Below are positions 11,295 to 21,789 of a stretch of DNA of 64,000 nucleotides, in pieces. The notes under the pieces were generated by a model. That model saw only the letters and a list, made by a program, of their open reading frames with translations, had not been told where the DNA came from and searched no databases. The number at the start of each line of letters is the position of its first letter. Positions within the stretch are counted from its first letter, which is position 1. A program made the position numbers and the translations under genes. The DNA is from Zopfochytrium polystomum (Eukaryota > Chytridiomycota > Chytridiomycetes > Chytridiales > Chytridiaceae), in contig JAIVFJ010000049.1 in the NCBI GenBank assembly GCA_025765615.1, forward strand, positions 186,001-250,000, written 5' to 3'.

Positions 11295-12644
11295 ATGGGA
11301 GATCCTGCCAGCCTCCTTGCTGACACTACCACGGATCCGGCAACGGTGGATGCAGCCGGCGCCCACACTGACGATCCGAGGACCAGCGCTGACAAAGAAC
11401 GGCGGCGTTCAAAGAAGGCTGGCGCGGTTCACGGCAAGGGCGGACAGGCAGCCAGGCCCTGCGCCTCGGCTTCCAACACTATGATGCCCGGCCTTGCCAC
11501 ATTCTCTCGGCACTTTGAGCCCATTTACGGCCCCAGCCGCTGGCCGGGACTGCTGCAGGCGCTCCAGGCCCCGACGCGGCACGCCTGTCTCGTCAACAGA
11601 AACGCCGATCCCATCGACGTCGGCGAAAGACTGAAGCCCGTCGAACAGCGCATCGTTCGAATCCCCTGGATCCGGCGTTGCGGGGCAGTGCTTGCTCTAG
11701 CCCCTGCGGCACAACCTGAGGACAAGGGTGTTCCAAAGGCAGCTCCAGGAGCTAAAAAGAAAGGCAAATCCGCCAAGGCGAAGCTACCGTGGCCATTCCC
11801 CGCCCTCGACCTCAGCAACATAAAAACCCACTACCTTCTTGACCTTGCTTCCGTTCTCTGCGTAGAGGCTCTGTCGGTTTCTCCTTCGGACCGTGTCCTC
11901 GACCTGTGTGCAGCTCCCGGAGGAAAGTCTCTCTGCATCTTGCAAGCCCTGGATCCCGGTCGCGGCGGCTCCCTCACTGCCAACGAGCCGTCCAAAGAAC
12001 GGCGGCGACGACTTACGGACGTTCTCGCCTCTTATTCAAAGACGCCGAAATCACTCCCACCCCATGTCGTTGTTGAAAACGTCGATGCGACGCGTCCGAC
12101 GATTGCCGCTGAAAGATTCCCTGATGCCTTCTACTCACGTGTCCTAGTCGACGCGCCGTGCTCGTCGGACCGACATATCCTGCATGCAGGTGGCGCGCTA
12201 CTTGCACATTACGCTCCAAGCGCTCGCGCAAGGGCTGCCGCGCGACGGCAGTTACGGCTTCTCCTTTGCGCGCTGCGAGCATGTGCTGTTGGCGGCCGTG
12301 TCGTTTACTCCACCTGTGCTCTCAGCCCCGACGAAAACGATGCAGTTGTCGCCGCAGCTTTGGCCCGATCTCCATCTGCAGCAGTTATTGCCACCAAGTC
12401 CACTGTTGCTGACGTATTCGGCGAAGACGGTTTTGTCGTTGGGGAGGCCACTGAACTTGGCTGGATGGTCTTGCCCGACAACGGAGTGTCTGGTATTACA
12501 AGTGGAGGTTGGGGCCCTCTTTTTTTCTGCGTTTTGGAAAAAGTTGGAATCAGGGACGGTTACATTGAAGTTATTGATGAAGATGGGGATGAAGGCGTTG
12601 GAGTGGATGATGGCGGTTGGGATGACGACGCGGTAAATGGCTGA
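11295..12644 (+). CDS. NSUN4-like RNA (cytosine-5) methyltransferase, probably mitochondrial
   Basis: A single exon encodes 449 aa. The chosen ATG sits in a strong GCCATGG context; an upstream in-frame extension has only a GTG. This is a Rossmann-fold SAM-dependent m5C methyltransferase of the NOP2/NSUN family. The SAM-binding motif is DRVLDLCAAPGGKSL (about residue 205). Motif IV is LVDAPCSSDRH and the catalytic-Cys motif is VVYSTCALSPDEND. The HYLLDLASVLCVEAL segment before motif I and the DRH after the PC motif resemble NSUN4, which modifies small-subunit mitochondrial rRNA, better than NOP2. The C-terminus is an acidic tail. The N-terminal 100 residues are basic and low complexity, compatible with organelle import. 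It shares a 268-bp divergent promoter region with EXO70. Confidence 0.88.
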   Translation: MGDPASLLADTTTDPATVDAAGAHTDDPRTSADKERRRSKKAGAVHGKGGQAARPCASASNTMMPGLATFSRHFEPIYGPSRWPGLLQALQAPTRHACLVNRNADPIDVGERLKPVEQRIVRIPWIRRCGAVLALAPAAQPEDKGVPKAAPGAKKKGKSAKAKLPWPFPALDLSNIKTHYLLDLASVLCVEALSVSPSDRVLDLCAAPGGKSLCILQALDPGRGGSLTANEPSKERRRRLTDVLASYSKTPKSLPPHVVVENVDATRPTIAAERFPDAFYSRVLVDAPCSSDRHILHAGGALLAHYAPSARARAAARRQLRLLLCALRACAVGGRVVYSTCALSPDENDAVVAAALARSPSAAVIATKSTVADVFGEDGFVVGEATELGWMVLPDNGVSGITSGGWGPLFFCVLEKVGIRDGYIEVIDEDGDEGVGVDDGGWDDDAVNG

Positions 12645-12844
12645 CGCTTCCCAATGATGCAGAGAATACATGCTCACGAGGAGAATATAGGTGTTAGGTG
12701 CTCTTTGCATGGTCACTCGTATCGCAATATTACAACAAAAATCGAAGAGGAAGTCGCAACAAGAACAAAACAATATAGAAACGTAAATGACATAGAAGTA
12801 GGAGAGGCACACCAGAAGTGATAAGTCTAAAGTAGGAACAGTCG

Positions 12845-15800
12845 CTAGTGATACCTAGAACCCCATCCATTCGCTGCCGCTGCTGCGGCATTCGCTGACT
12901 GCTGCCCCGTTGACGGTCGGCGATACGTCGCCGATGGAACATTTCCATAGGCAGCCACACTTGTTGAAACGGGGCGCTTTGGCGCCATCGAGGTCAGCAT
13001 GTCCATGTTCCCCATCCCAGACGACAACCCTGGACCAAAGCTGCCGTCCATCCCAGGAGTACCGAGTGACAATCCGACACTAGCATTGAAATTCATACCA
13101 GAAGGGACAGAGGATGGTGTCTCAATTCGGCTGCCCATCCCGTTGATATTGCCGCCCGGCCACAGCGGAGCCGCACTGTTCACCGTTCCCACACCTCCAG
13201 CATAAGCTGAAGCTGATCGAGGACCTAACGAGTTTGGCATCGCGAAACCTTGGCTTTGTAGCTGGAGGTTCTGCCGCTGGTCAAAGTTATGCTGAAAGTC
13301 CTGCATTTGCTGCTGCAACTGAAGCTGGTGCTGAATTTGCTGCTGCAATTGGTATTGCTGCATCAGTAACTGTTGCTCCTGAGAGGCCTGCTGTAACTGC
13401 TGTAACTGCTGTTGTTGCTGCATCTGAGCAATTTGCTGTTGTCGTTGCTGTTCTTCGTGTTGACGAAGAAGAGCCATTTGAGCGATATACGCTGGGCTTC
13501 CCTGCATGGACGAAGACCGGACCAACTGAGAAATTCCGACACGCTGTTGCTGCGTTTGCTGTTGCTGAATTTGTTGCAGCTGCATATGTTGGTGTTGCAT
13601 TTGTTGCTGCTGCATCATATTATGCGCGAAAGCCTGCGGCCTAAGGGCCGGTGAATATGCGAGACTTGCCCTGACCGGATTCGCCGCAGACATGGGACCA
13701 CCGAACCCATTCCGAATGCCATCTTGAATTGCTGGCGCAGATAACGGTCCATTGTGCCCTATGCCTGCTTGATTATCCAATGACCTTCGCGGACCTACTT
13801 GAATCTGCATTGGCCCACCTGGCCTCTGCTGAATACTAGAAAAATTGGGGTTGAAGGTTTCGGGCTGGACTGGGAGCTGGCCCTGGGAAATCTGATTTTG
13901 CTGGACCTGCAGTTGCAGCTGGAGCTGCTGTTGTAAGTGCTGCTGCGGCTGGAACTGTTGTTGCGGCTGTGATTGTGGTTCTTGCTGGAACTGCGGCTGT
14001 ACCTGGAGTTGATTGCGTGAGAATTGGGAACTGTTCTGCCAGGCGATCTGCTCCGTATGGGCCTGAGTCTGGACGGCCGCAAATCCAGGGTCTGTTTGCC
14101 GCAAAGGTGGATTCTGGGATCCACGCTGTTGATTCATCAGCAAGTCTTGAGGATTGGGTTGGAATCTGTACTGCTGCTCCAACTCTTGTTGAACTGTCGA
14201 GTTGGGGGCAATCAAACCTGGAGCGCGATTCATCACGACTGAATGAACCATTGGGCTTTGGCCGACGTCAGCGCCCAAAGCTTGCATCTGCCCATACTGA
14301 GGACCAGGGCTCCTTGTTGGTAAATTGGTCTGTCCCCATTGTCCTTGGGATATTCTGGGTTGCATCTGCGAAAGCTGCTGCGCTGGGCTCTTCGCCTGAA
14401 AGGAACCACTCGAAATACTCATCTGGGCGAGCCTCGTAGCGGGACTCTTCGCAGGCATTGCGGCATACTGCGGGCTTGGGCTGTCGCTGGCTAGCGCCGA
14501 GGAACCAGTTTGAGGGGGGCCGTAGTTCTCACTTGCTCTGAGAGGATGTTGCAGAGTACCGTGCATCGGCCCAGGGCTTCGTGAGGAAAGCATCCCGCCA
14601 CCATACGCCATGACCGCGTTTTGTGGCCCTGGGCTTCGTGTGGCAAGGTTGGGGTCTGAAAACGAATTTGGCGGCTGCGATCCAGGATTTCTAGATGGTA
14701 TAGTTCCGCTGGGATGCATCATCGAGAGCTGCGGACCAGGACTTCTTCCACCCTGCATCATCGCGGCGTGCTGAGGACCTGGACTTCGGGTTGGATACGC
14801 AGCTCCCTGAGTTTGCAGGTTCGTCGATTCTACAACTCCGGGAATCAGACCTTTCATTTGAGAATGCTGCACGCCAGGGCTGCGGGTGGGCAGTGATGAA
14901 GTAGAACTGTACTGGCTGGAGGGTTGAGGCACTAGTGCGAAGTTCTGCTGGACTGGAGGAGGGCCTTGCACCCCACCACTTTTGGTACTCTGCAATGGAT
15001 TTTGGGGACCACGCTGCGAAGAGGACTTCGGCAGGTATGACACTGGAAGAACAGTGCCAGCATTTGCAGCGGTTTGGGACGCATTCGACGACACCCGCGG
15101 GCCATCCGCTGCCGACAGTGGGCCGCGATGAGGTGGGGCAGCCGGCTGAAAAATGGTTCTTTCGGGAGTGCTCGAGGAAAGGTGAACACCATGTTGTTGG
15201 AGGTGCTGTTGTGGGCTTATAGCAGCCTGGAACTTCACGCCGGTTTCCCCGCTCTGTGAGGAGGACGGGGCTTTTGGAACGCTGTCCTCAGACCATGAGC
15301 CTTGCTGGGAACGCTGCTGTTCCAACTGATCTTGCAGCTTTCTTTGAATTCGGACTTGGCTCTGTTCAAACGAAGTTAACTATACGTTTCGGCCAGTAAT
15401 TTCTCTTACATCCACATCCAGATCCTCCGACAATTGCAGTGAAGAAGTCAGTGGCAATGCGGGTCCAACAGAGAGAGGTCGATCTCCGTACGACTGTTGA
15501 GTAGGTGGTGGCCTTTTTTCTGCATCGTCCATCAAGCCAAAATCTGCGCTAGGAGAGAATGACTTAATCCCTGCAACAGCTCTGCGGATGTTCGAAATCC
15601 AATTTCGAACTTCTTCGTCAGTATCAACTGTGAAAATCCAGGTGCTGCCATTTCCCCCATGGGAAGGGTTCACCACTTCGAATGCGTGCATTCCCTTAGA
15701 CTTCGCAATTGTTTCCGGTGTGATCGACATTACCACATGGTGTCGATCATCCGACTTGGCCTGTGAGAAAGTTAAGCATACTGCCACACATGGTGGAATC

Positions 15801-17071
15801 TCACCTCCACAAACGTCAGTTCACGCTCGAACAAAGTCGCGGTCCCTTTTCTCCATTTGCCGAAGAGTTTTCCATCCTCCCGCTTCTTGGATACTAACCC
15901 TTCGAACAACACTGTTGGTCTTGTCTGCGTTTGCGAGGATTGTTCCGCCGCTGGCGCCGCGACAAACGGACTGGGCGTTTGTCGCACAACTGTGGAGATA
16001 CGATCGGAAGCGGGTTCTGCGGCGGTAACTGCTGCGTAGGCGTGGTTGGACGAGCCAGCCTGACGCTCCTCCACTCCGTCCGTGGAAGACAATGAGCCAT
16101 GAGTGCCAATCTTGGCTGCATCCGGAGCTGCTGAAGCAGACACAATTGATCTGGGATCTATCTGGCCATAGTCATTTAAAGTTGTATCAAGCTCTCCCAA
16201 AAGTGAGTCCAGCTGAGCCTGGCTGACAGTTGAAGGTTGAGTGCGACCACCAGTGTAACGAGGAAGTGACTCCCGAAATGCGCTTGGTGCCGCTGATCCC
16301 GATTCATACTCCTGGGCCGGGTCGAGAGGGGGGGGGGGACCGGCCAACTGGCCGCTTTCCCTTCCGATCGATCAATGGGGCTGGCTGAGCAACATTTGGC
16401 CGAGCTGATTCCGATCTGGAAGCGCTATTCGATCGCGGCCTCGATTGCTCCCGAGCGGACGGTCCTGCGACACCAGGACTATAGACTGTCTGGACGATGG
16501 AGTCGCCGCCCAACGAACTGGAACCATTTGCATCTTCAGATCTGTCGGCTCTTCCTGAAACCGCATAGCGTGATAACTCATTGAATGGTATCGAGGACGA
16601 CTCGGTGAGACCCTGAGTAGCATTTGCGGCGGTTAGAGTTGGCGACGTTGGATCAGTTATGAATGTCGACGGTCTTTGTAGGGAGGTAACCAGCTTAATG
16701 AGGTCAAGATCGTATTCGTCCAGACCAGTGGCGTCTTCGCCCAGAGCTGCCCACCGCGCTTTTTGTTTCTCGGAAACAAAGCTGAGAAGCTCCAATATGG
16801 CGGGATCTGGAAAGGAATTGTGTCGATGATCTTTGAGTGAGTGCCTTCATCAATCCAATTCCAAAAAGTGTGTACCGGCAGCGAGCGTCGGGGAGGGAGG
16901 ACCACCTGCGTTTTCTTCCTTGGCGAGCCGCTGCTGCTGCCTGATGAGGGTCGGCCTCAACAGCAAGCTCGCGCGCTTCAGGGTGGACTTAAGATCTTGG
17001 AGCTCCTCATCGGAGGCGAGGGCGAGATACTCGAGGCGGGCTGCCTCCTCGTCCGACTCGGAAAGGTACAT
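12845..17071 (-). CDS. PH-domain protein with long Gln-rich tail; one homopolymer frameshift
   Basis: Exons are 17071-16876, 16806-15805, 15760-15410 and 15361-12845, about 1354 aa. An acidic N-terminus leads to a helical segment ([18 protein letters not shown]) and a Ser/Pro-rich linker. A PH domain follows, split by one intron: strand 1 [20 protein letters not shown], later [15 protein letters not shown], ending in the invariant Trp helix [23 protein letters not shown]. About 840 residues of disordered sequence follow: roughly ten degenerate copies of an RSPGPQ-x3-M unit, then a long poly-Gln/Leu/Met stretch. The frame breaks at a G11 run (16328-16338); ten or thirteen G would make it continuous, so a sequencing or assembly indel is likely. 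It is probably a membrane-binding adaptor; the partner is unknown. Confidence 0.8.
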
Positions 17072-17127
17072 ATGACCCTGTGGACTGCACCGACGTGCCC
17101 CAAAAGCGGCAGGAATTTTCTCGATGG

Positions 17128-17130
17128 AGG

Positions 17131-17198
<68 letters not shown>
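17128..17198. repeat. (GA)n microsatellite between divergent genes
   Basis: About 33 GA units lie between the start codons at 17071 (minus) and 17285 (plus). This is the second GA tract in a head-to-head promoter in this window. Confidence 0.95.
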
Positions 17199-17207
<9 letters not shown>

Positions 17208-17284
17208 CGAGAGGGATGGAGACAGAGAGAAACAGAAGACCTACCAAGAAAAGGAGGCAAAAAAAAAAAATGTAAAATGATGAC

Positions 17285-19237
17285 ATGCGAAAATATTTCT
17301 TTTCCAACTCTCGCAGCAATAAGGGTCCACGCTCCCACCAGTTCACTCGAACCTCCCCTCCGCCCAAGCACCACCAGCCGCCGCCGTCGATGAGGACGTC
17401 GAACTCCTCGACTGGGCTTTCGGCACGGTCGCTGCAGACGAGCGACGGCGCCCATCCTCTCGATTCTCGTGCTCGGCTCGGGCGGACCGGCGAACTGTGG
17501 TGGGGGTTCCCACTGACCCAAGAATTCCCCGACTCACTTTCGCCAGCCTCCCTCCTCCGCTTCCACCACTTGCAAGCATTTCGCTTCCTCAACGCACTCA
17601 GGCATGCCGGCTTCCATTTCGTTCCCAACGTTCACGACGGCTGCTCCTGGGTCGGTGGGTTCCTGCTAGACGCCTATGACCCTGTGTTGGGCGGTTACCC
17701 GCGGTGCTTCTGCTTTCGCAGTGCCGCTCAGCCCAACGATCAGACCGCGTTTTACAATAAAGACACTCCAAGGTCGAAGAGATTGTGCAGAGAAGAGAGA
17801 TGCTTGCAAAACGACAAACAGGCGGCGGGGAATGACATCGACAGGAGTACTGACAGCTGCGATGCGGAGGAATGGACCAGGGCAGAAGACCTTGCTTCCA
17901 CTGGCCCGTGCAACTATCTAGACGCAGTAATGACTTTAGTGCGGACGTTTCAAGTCGATCGGGCGCTGCTCAGTCATGATCGGCAAGGTCTGACCATCCT
18001 CCACTACATTGCAACATCATCCTCTGATACGCCGCCTGAGGTTGTACGTTATCTTCTCCTATGGATCCGACTTGTGTGGAATCGCTCGACCGTCGCACAC
18101 CGCATTATTGAAGAAGACCCAACGGATTCCACCTCTGATTGGAGGTTTTACGAACCTCTACTGACCCTGCAAGCAGTCTCCACTCACCTCAGCATCTCTG
18201 CAAGCATGGATGGGCTCACTCCGATTGGAACAGCGGTGCAGGCCCGAAATCTGCCGGCGCTACGTGGATTCATTGAAGTTTTCCGTGCTTCACCATTTGG
18301 GGTTGGAGACTCATCAAAAAGCGAGTCACCATTTAATATGGCGCTTCGCGAATGCTGGACGGAGGGCCTGGTCGAGATGCTAACAGCTTACGAACATGTT
18401 GTTCGCGTGCGCATAGCTTCCATCGCCAGCGGCCACGTATTCGCATTACGGCAAGATAACCTGAAAGGGTTGCCGGGGACGAGGAGAAGGGACGGCTCGG
18501 CCAGTCCTTCTAGTCGAGAAGATGCAAAAGTCACCGATGACTGTGAAGGCGATGACGAGCTCAGCGTACTCGGCTTAGGACAATGTTCGACTCTTCCTGG
18601 TCGCTTGTGTCGCTCGCCGCACGCGGAAGTCCTCTACTTTTTGGATGTGCGGGGAACCAACGGAAGCACGCCATTCCATTCCGTATGCAGCTCGAAACTG
18701 TCAGATGATGTTGCCCTTTCCATCATACACCTGTTGCATCGGTCGCGCATTTCGCACATCCTCTGTCGTGACAGTATGGGTGGAACCGCCCTAACTTCAA
18801 GTATAGTCTCCAATAGGTCATCCGCCTTCATATCGTCCCTTCTTCAATTCTTTCGCAACAGCGCTCCCGGTGTAACACCTTCGGTATCGGCTGTCATACG
18901 AGGGTCGACGGCTTATCTTCCGGTCTTCTGCCGGTCGCAACCGTCGGGGAGCGAAAAGGTGCTTACAACAAACGCAGCACCCGCGGCTGCCTCAGTCGGC
19001 TTGTCTTCCGCTATTCCGGGCACAGATACTTTTGGCGTCGCTTCCTGGCGCGCCCTGCGCGTTTCGGAATGCCTAGTGGCGATACCTGATGTGGCCTATG
19101 GGCGGACCGCGCTGCACTTCGCGGCGGCAACTGGTGCCCTCGACGCTTTCCAGCTCCTCAGCCAGGAATGGCCGGCGGGAACTAGACTGCCAGACAGATG
19201 GGGAAAGACACCCGCCGAACTACTACAGGAATTGTGA
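17285..19237 (+). CDS. Ankyrin-repeat-like protein
   Basis: This is a single-exon ORF of up to 650 aa; the true start may be an ATG near 17391, because the first 35 residues look like translated leader. Ankyrin-type helix pairs are visible: GLTILHYIATSSSDTPPEVV (about residue 240), GLTPIGTAVQARNLPALRGF (about 315), GSTPFHSVCSSKLSDDVALS (about 460), GGTALTSSIVSNRSSAFISS (about 500) and the clearest, GRTALHFAAATGALDAFQLL with DRWGKTPAELLQEL at the end. Between them is a Ser/Arg-rich linker (about 400-440). The N-terminal 150 residues contain a Trp/Phe/His-rich segment not assigned to a family. It is probably an intracellular protein-interaction scaffold. Confidence 0.75.
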   Translation: MRKYFFSNSRSNKGPRSHQFTRTSPPPKHHQPPPSMRTSNSSTGLSARSLQTSDGAHPLDSRARLGRTGELWWGFPLTQEFPDSLSPASLLRFHHLQAFRFLNALRHAGFHFVPNVHDGCSWVGGFLLDAYDPVLGGYPRCFCFRSAAQPNDQTAFYNKDTPRSKRLCREERCLQNDKQAAGNDIDRSTDSCDAEEWTRAEDLASTGPCNYLDAVMTLVRTFQVDRALLSHDRQGLTILHYIATSSSDTPPEVVRYLLLWIRLVWNRSTVAHRIIEEDPTDSTSDWRFYEPLLTLQAVSTHLSISASMDGLTPIGTAVQARNLPALRGFIEVFRASPFGVGDSSKSESPFNMALRECWTEGLVEMLTAYEHVVRVRIASIASGHVFALRQDNLKGLPGTRRRDGSASPSSREDAKVTDDCEGDDELSVLGLGQCSTLPGRLCRSPHAEVLYFLDVRGTNGSTPFHSVCSSKLSDDVALSIIHLLHRSRISHILCRDSMGGTALTSSIVSNRSSAFISSLLQFFRNSAPGVTPSVSAVIRGSTAYLPVFCRSQPSGSEKVLTTNAAPAAASVGLSSAIPGTDTFGVASWRALRVSECLVAIPDVAYGRTALHFAAATGALDAFQLLSQEWPAGTRLPDRWGKTPAELLQEL

Positions 19238-19520
19238 TTGAGGGTGTGTGTGTTCTCAAAAGCTAAAATAAATAATAAAAAAATAGCAATGAAAGTACCA
19301 TCAAGCAACGGTTTGGGTTTCCATCTGTGAGCTTATCCCCTTGGTACTTTCTTTTTTCAATGCTGTCCATTACACCAGTGTCAGAGAGGGTCGTGGGGTG
19401 TTGTCGTGATTCAACTTCATGCTTTGGAGCGGCAGCGCCAAAGGCACCGACGCCGCCCTTCAGTCGATTTCTGGATTATTTGACTGTTTGGGCAGCGACG
19501 AAGTACGCTGTCAAAGCAGG
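19238..19520. other. Intergenic, nothing recognised
   Basis: The 3' flank of the ankyrin gene is AT-rich near 19265-19290 (aataaataataaaaaaatag, a likely polyadenylation region). No further gene is seen. Confidence 0.4.
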
Positions 19521-19705
19521 CTAAGTTTGTGCACTCCTGCCGCCTCCCACCTCGTGGTCCAGCAGCTTCCACTTGCTGTCGTGGATCTTGAGGGCCCTGT
19601 CCTTGACTGTGTTCTTGGTGACCAGCCGTGTGACCTTCAAGGCCTGCGTTTCGTCCAAAATCTTGTAGCACCAGTTGATCGCTTGAATTTCGGCTGAGGG
19701 GTATG
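19521..19705 (-). pseudogene. Fragment of a SNF2-family helicase C-terminal domain
   Basis: A minus-strand frame, open for about 56 codons to a TAG at 19521-19523, reads ...ALKVTRLVTKNTVKDRALKI then HDSKWKLLDHEV. This fits motif VI and the following helix of SNF2 ATPases (gQ..vtvyRLvtk.TvEe.il.l...K..Ld). Upstream the frame is broken by stops, with possible continuation in another frame (KKLCQKHFDEFDFPHTPQ) that is less certain. No ATP-binding motifs are nearby. It could be debris of a Fun30/SMARCAD1-like gene or a captured piece in a transposon. Confidence 0.45.
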
Positions 19706-19859
19706 TGGGAAGTCAAACTCATCGAAGTGCTTTTGGCAAAGCTTCTTGAGAAGCAAACGTTGCCATTGGTTGGACTGAGGTTGAACGACACACATTGCAT
19801 TGTGCATAGAAGAACCCCCACTGCCGTGTCGCTATTGAACGCCTGCTGCAGGACTGGCG

Positions 19860-20280
19860 TTACATGGTGGTGTCAAACTGCGCAAACTTGTTTGTACCTC
19901 AGGGGGCCAACGGTTGGGGGGTTGCGATGGCCCGTGCATCAGCAAAAAAGGGGTGCCATCGGCAGGCTCCTGAAGTCATTGGAAGAGCACCGATGACACT
20001 GATACAGAAACGTCATCGATCATCAACAACGCTCGATGCACCATTTGACATTGCGATGCTATCAGCATCATCGGCGATGGTGCTTGATACAACGTCAATG
20101 GTGCTTGATGCATTGGCTTACATCGTCGAAATTGTCTCAGATTCCAGGAATGCCACTAATGGAGACTGGCTTCGGACGCAGAAAGCCAACCCCGAGGCAA
20201 AGTCAAAGCACCTTTTTAACCTCGAGGATGCACAAGACCACCCCAACAAAGTGAAATTGAGCGAACGCGATTTACGGTGA
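19860..20280. other. Unassigned sequence rich in CATC/GATG words
   Basis: Many short direct and inverted repeats of CATCGA, GATGCT and CTTGATGC occur. A 138-codon plus-strand ORF crosses it but shows no domain or biased composition typical of a gene. It is probably decayed repeat sequence. Confidence 0.3.
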
Positions 20281-20964
20281 AAAAGGGCAAAAGGAGATGT
20301 CTAGGGGTCACTAGACAGGACAATGTATTTGGAGTCTTAAGAAGCCCAAGAACACAAAGAAACTCTCTTACTACACAAAGAGAAGACTCTCACACTCAGA
20401 CCAAAGGCAATTGTGAAAAGGTGGCACACTAGCAAATAATGTGCAGGGTTCTCTGGTCCATGACACAGAGTGGGCCCAATGGGAGGCAAAAGCCAAAGCC
20501 AAAGGGGACCGGGAAATCCGGTAACAATGCTGGAGGTGCAAGATGCAGCAAGCTCCAGGGAGCGGCACTAGGTGCAGCACTCCAATCCAACTGAAGAAGA
20601 CAAGAGAGTGGGGAGGAAAGTGGCCAGACCCCAGTCTGTTGGAGCCACCACCATGGAGCAAAGGCTCCCTCTCTGTCAAAGACAAGCCCTAAGTTGGAGG
20701 GGGTTGGACACAGAGGGCAAACACAAGGAACAGGTAGTGTGCAGAGGTGTCTGTTGAATTAAATCATAACTGTTTTCCACTCAACAGAACCAGACACAAC
20801 TTGTCTCACTCCAAGGAGAAGTTCCAACTCAATCCAAGGAGGGGGCACACAGGGGTGGGAGACTGTGGGACTCTTCTTACTTCATCCTACTAGGACACAG
20901 ACATCTGCTTCACCAAGCCAGAGGAATTCCCTATCTTAGAAGCAAGGAAGGTTAACACCCACTC

Positions 20965-21272
20965 TGTCAGGAACATGGCAGGACAAGGCAAGGCAGACAA
21001 GGAACTGAGAGGAGTGATGATTGTATTGGAGACAATAATTCACTTGAGGGATGGGACAGGTCCCCCATCCCCTTTTTATACCTTTTGAGAGTCTTCCTTG
21101 TCAAGACCCAAAGAAAGTTCCAGAAAGAGCAATTAGTAATACCATGATACCAATGATACCAATGACAACAAGACAAGTCAGGAAAGCAAAGAAGGTTCCA
21201 GAAGGTTCCACAAGGTTCCATGAAGGAATGTTCTAGAAGGTTCCAGAGGTTTCCAGAGGGTGATTCATAACA
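20965..21272 (-). mobile_element. Solo LTR with heat-shock-element array, 5-bp target duplication
   Basis: On the minus strand it starts TGTTATGAATCACC and ends CATGTTCCTGACA, giving TG...CA ends. The perfect 5-bp repeat CACTC flanks it at 20960-20964 and 21273-21277, and R1 copies a and d show the site without the insertion. A TATA box (GGTATAAAAAGG) is at 21082-21071. Upstream of it, at 21258-21191, is an array of alternating nGAAn/nTTCn pentamers. The 308-bp length, target duplication and promoter layout are those of a Ty1/copia- or gypsy-type LTR left by LTR-LTR recombination. The parent element is not in the window. Confidence 0.85.
21191..21258. promoter_or_regulatory. Heat-shock-element (HSF) array in the solo LTR
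   Basis: Two runs of phased pentamers occur. The first is GAAGGTTCCAGAAGGTTC plus CAAGGTTC (five exact units and one with a mismatch). The second is TTCTAGAAGGTTCCAGAG plus GTTTCCAGAG. The canonical HSF site is at least three inverted nGAAn units, so each run exceeds that. The array lies 110-190 bp upstream of the TATA box in LTR-sense orientation. HSF binding is inference. Confidence 0.65.
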
Positions 21273-21548
21273 CACTCCCTCACCCAAATGTGGCACCATG
21301 ACATCACAGGCATTAATCTGAGAGACCGAGGGTCTGAACCCAGTGAAGACCAGGCCCACCAGAGGCCACAGGAGCCAACAACCAGGAAGGAGGGGGCATA
21401 CCTGAGAGACCATTTCTGCAGCAGTACCTGACCAGCCAGCTCATTCATATCACCTTGAGAGACCTGGATTTGACTGGATGTATTGACAGGAACCTAGAGG
21501 CACCACCACAGATTTACCCTCCACCCTTCCATCACCAAGTGGCTCTGG

Positions 21549-21769
21549 TCCCCAATCCCCTGTTATATCTTTTGAGAGTCTTCCTTGTCAAGACTCAAAG
21601 AAAGTTTCAGACAGAACAAATGGTAATACAATGATGCCGATGATACAAATGACAACAACAAGACAAGTCAGGAAAGCAAAGAAGGTTCCAGAAAGTTCCA
21701 TAAGGTTTCATGAAGGAATGTTCTAGAAGTTCCAGAGGCTTCCAGAGGGTGATTCATAGCGCGTCTCAG
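21549..21769 (-). mobile_element. Truncated second copy of the heat-shock-element LTR
   Basis: This is about 85% similar to 21059-21265, including the HSE array at 21681-21748 (one base lost in the second run). The TATA region has decayed (TATAAC), and the sequence downstream of it and the outer end are missing. It is not flanked by a target duplication. Confidence 0.7.
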
Positions 21770-21789
21770 GAGAAAGCATCATATCATTA

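Larger units (their letters stand above)
20281..21545 (-). repeat. Dispersed repeat R1, copy b, interrupted by a solo LTR
   Basis: It matches copy a (1080-2090) and copy d (41590-42110). The match stops exactly at 20964 and resumes at 21273, where the solo LTR sits. The tRNA-like head seen in copies a and d is missing, lost at about 21545 where an LTR fragment begins. Confidence 0.6.

Noticed and set aside
10942..11484. 180-codon plus-strand ORF over the EXO70/NSUN intergenic region
   Set aside because: Overlaps EXO70 exon 1 in antisense and runs out of frame into the methyltransferase; no homology visible.
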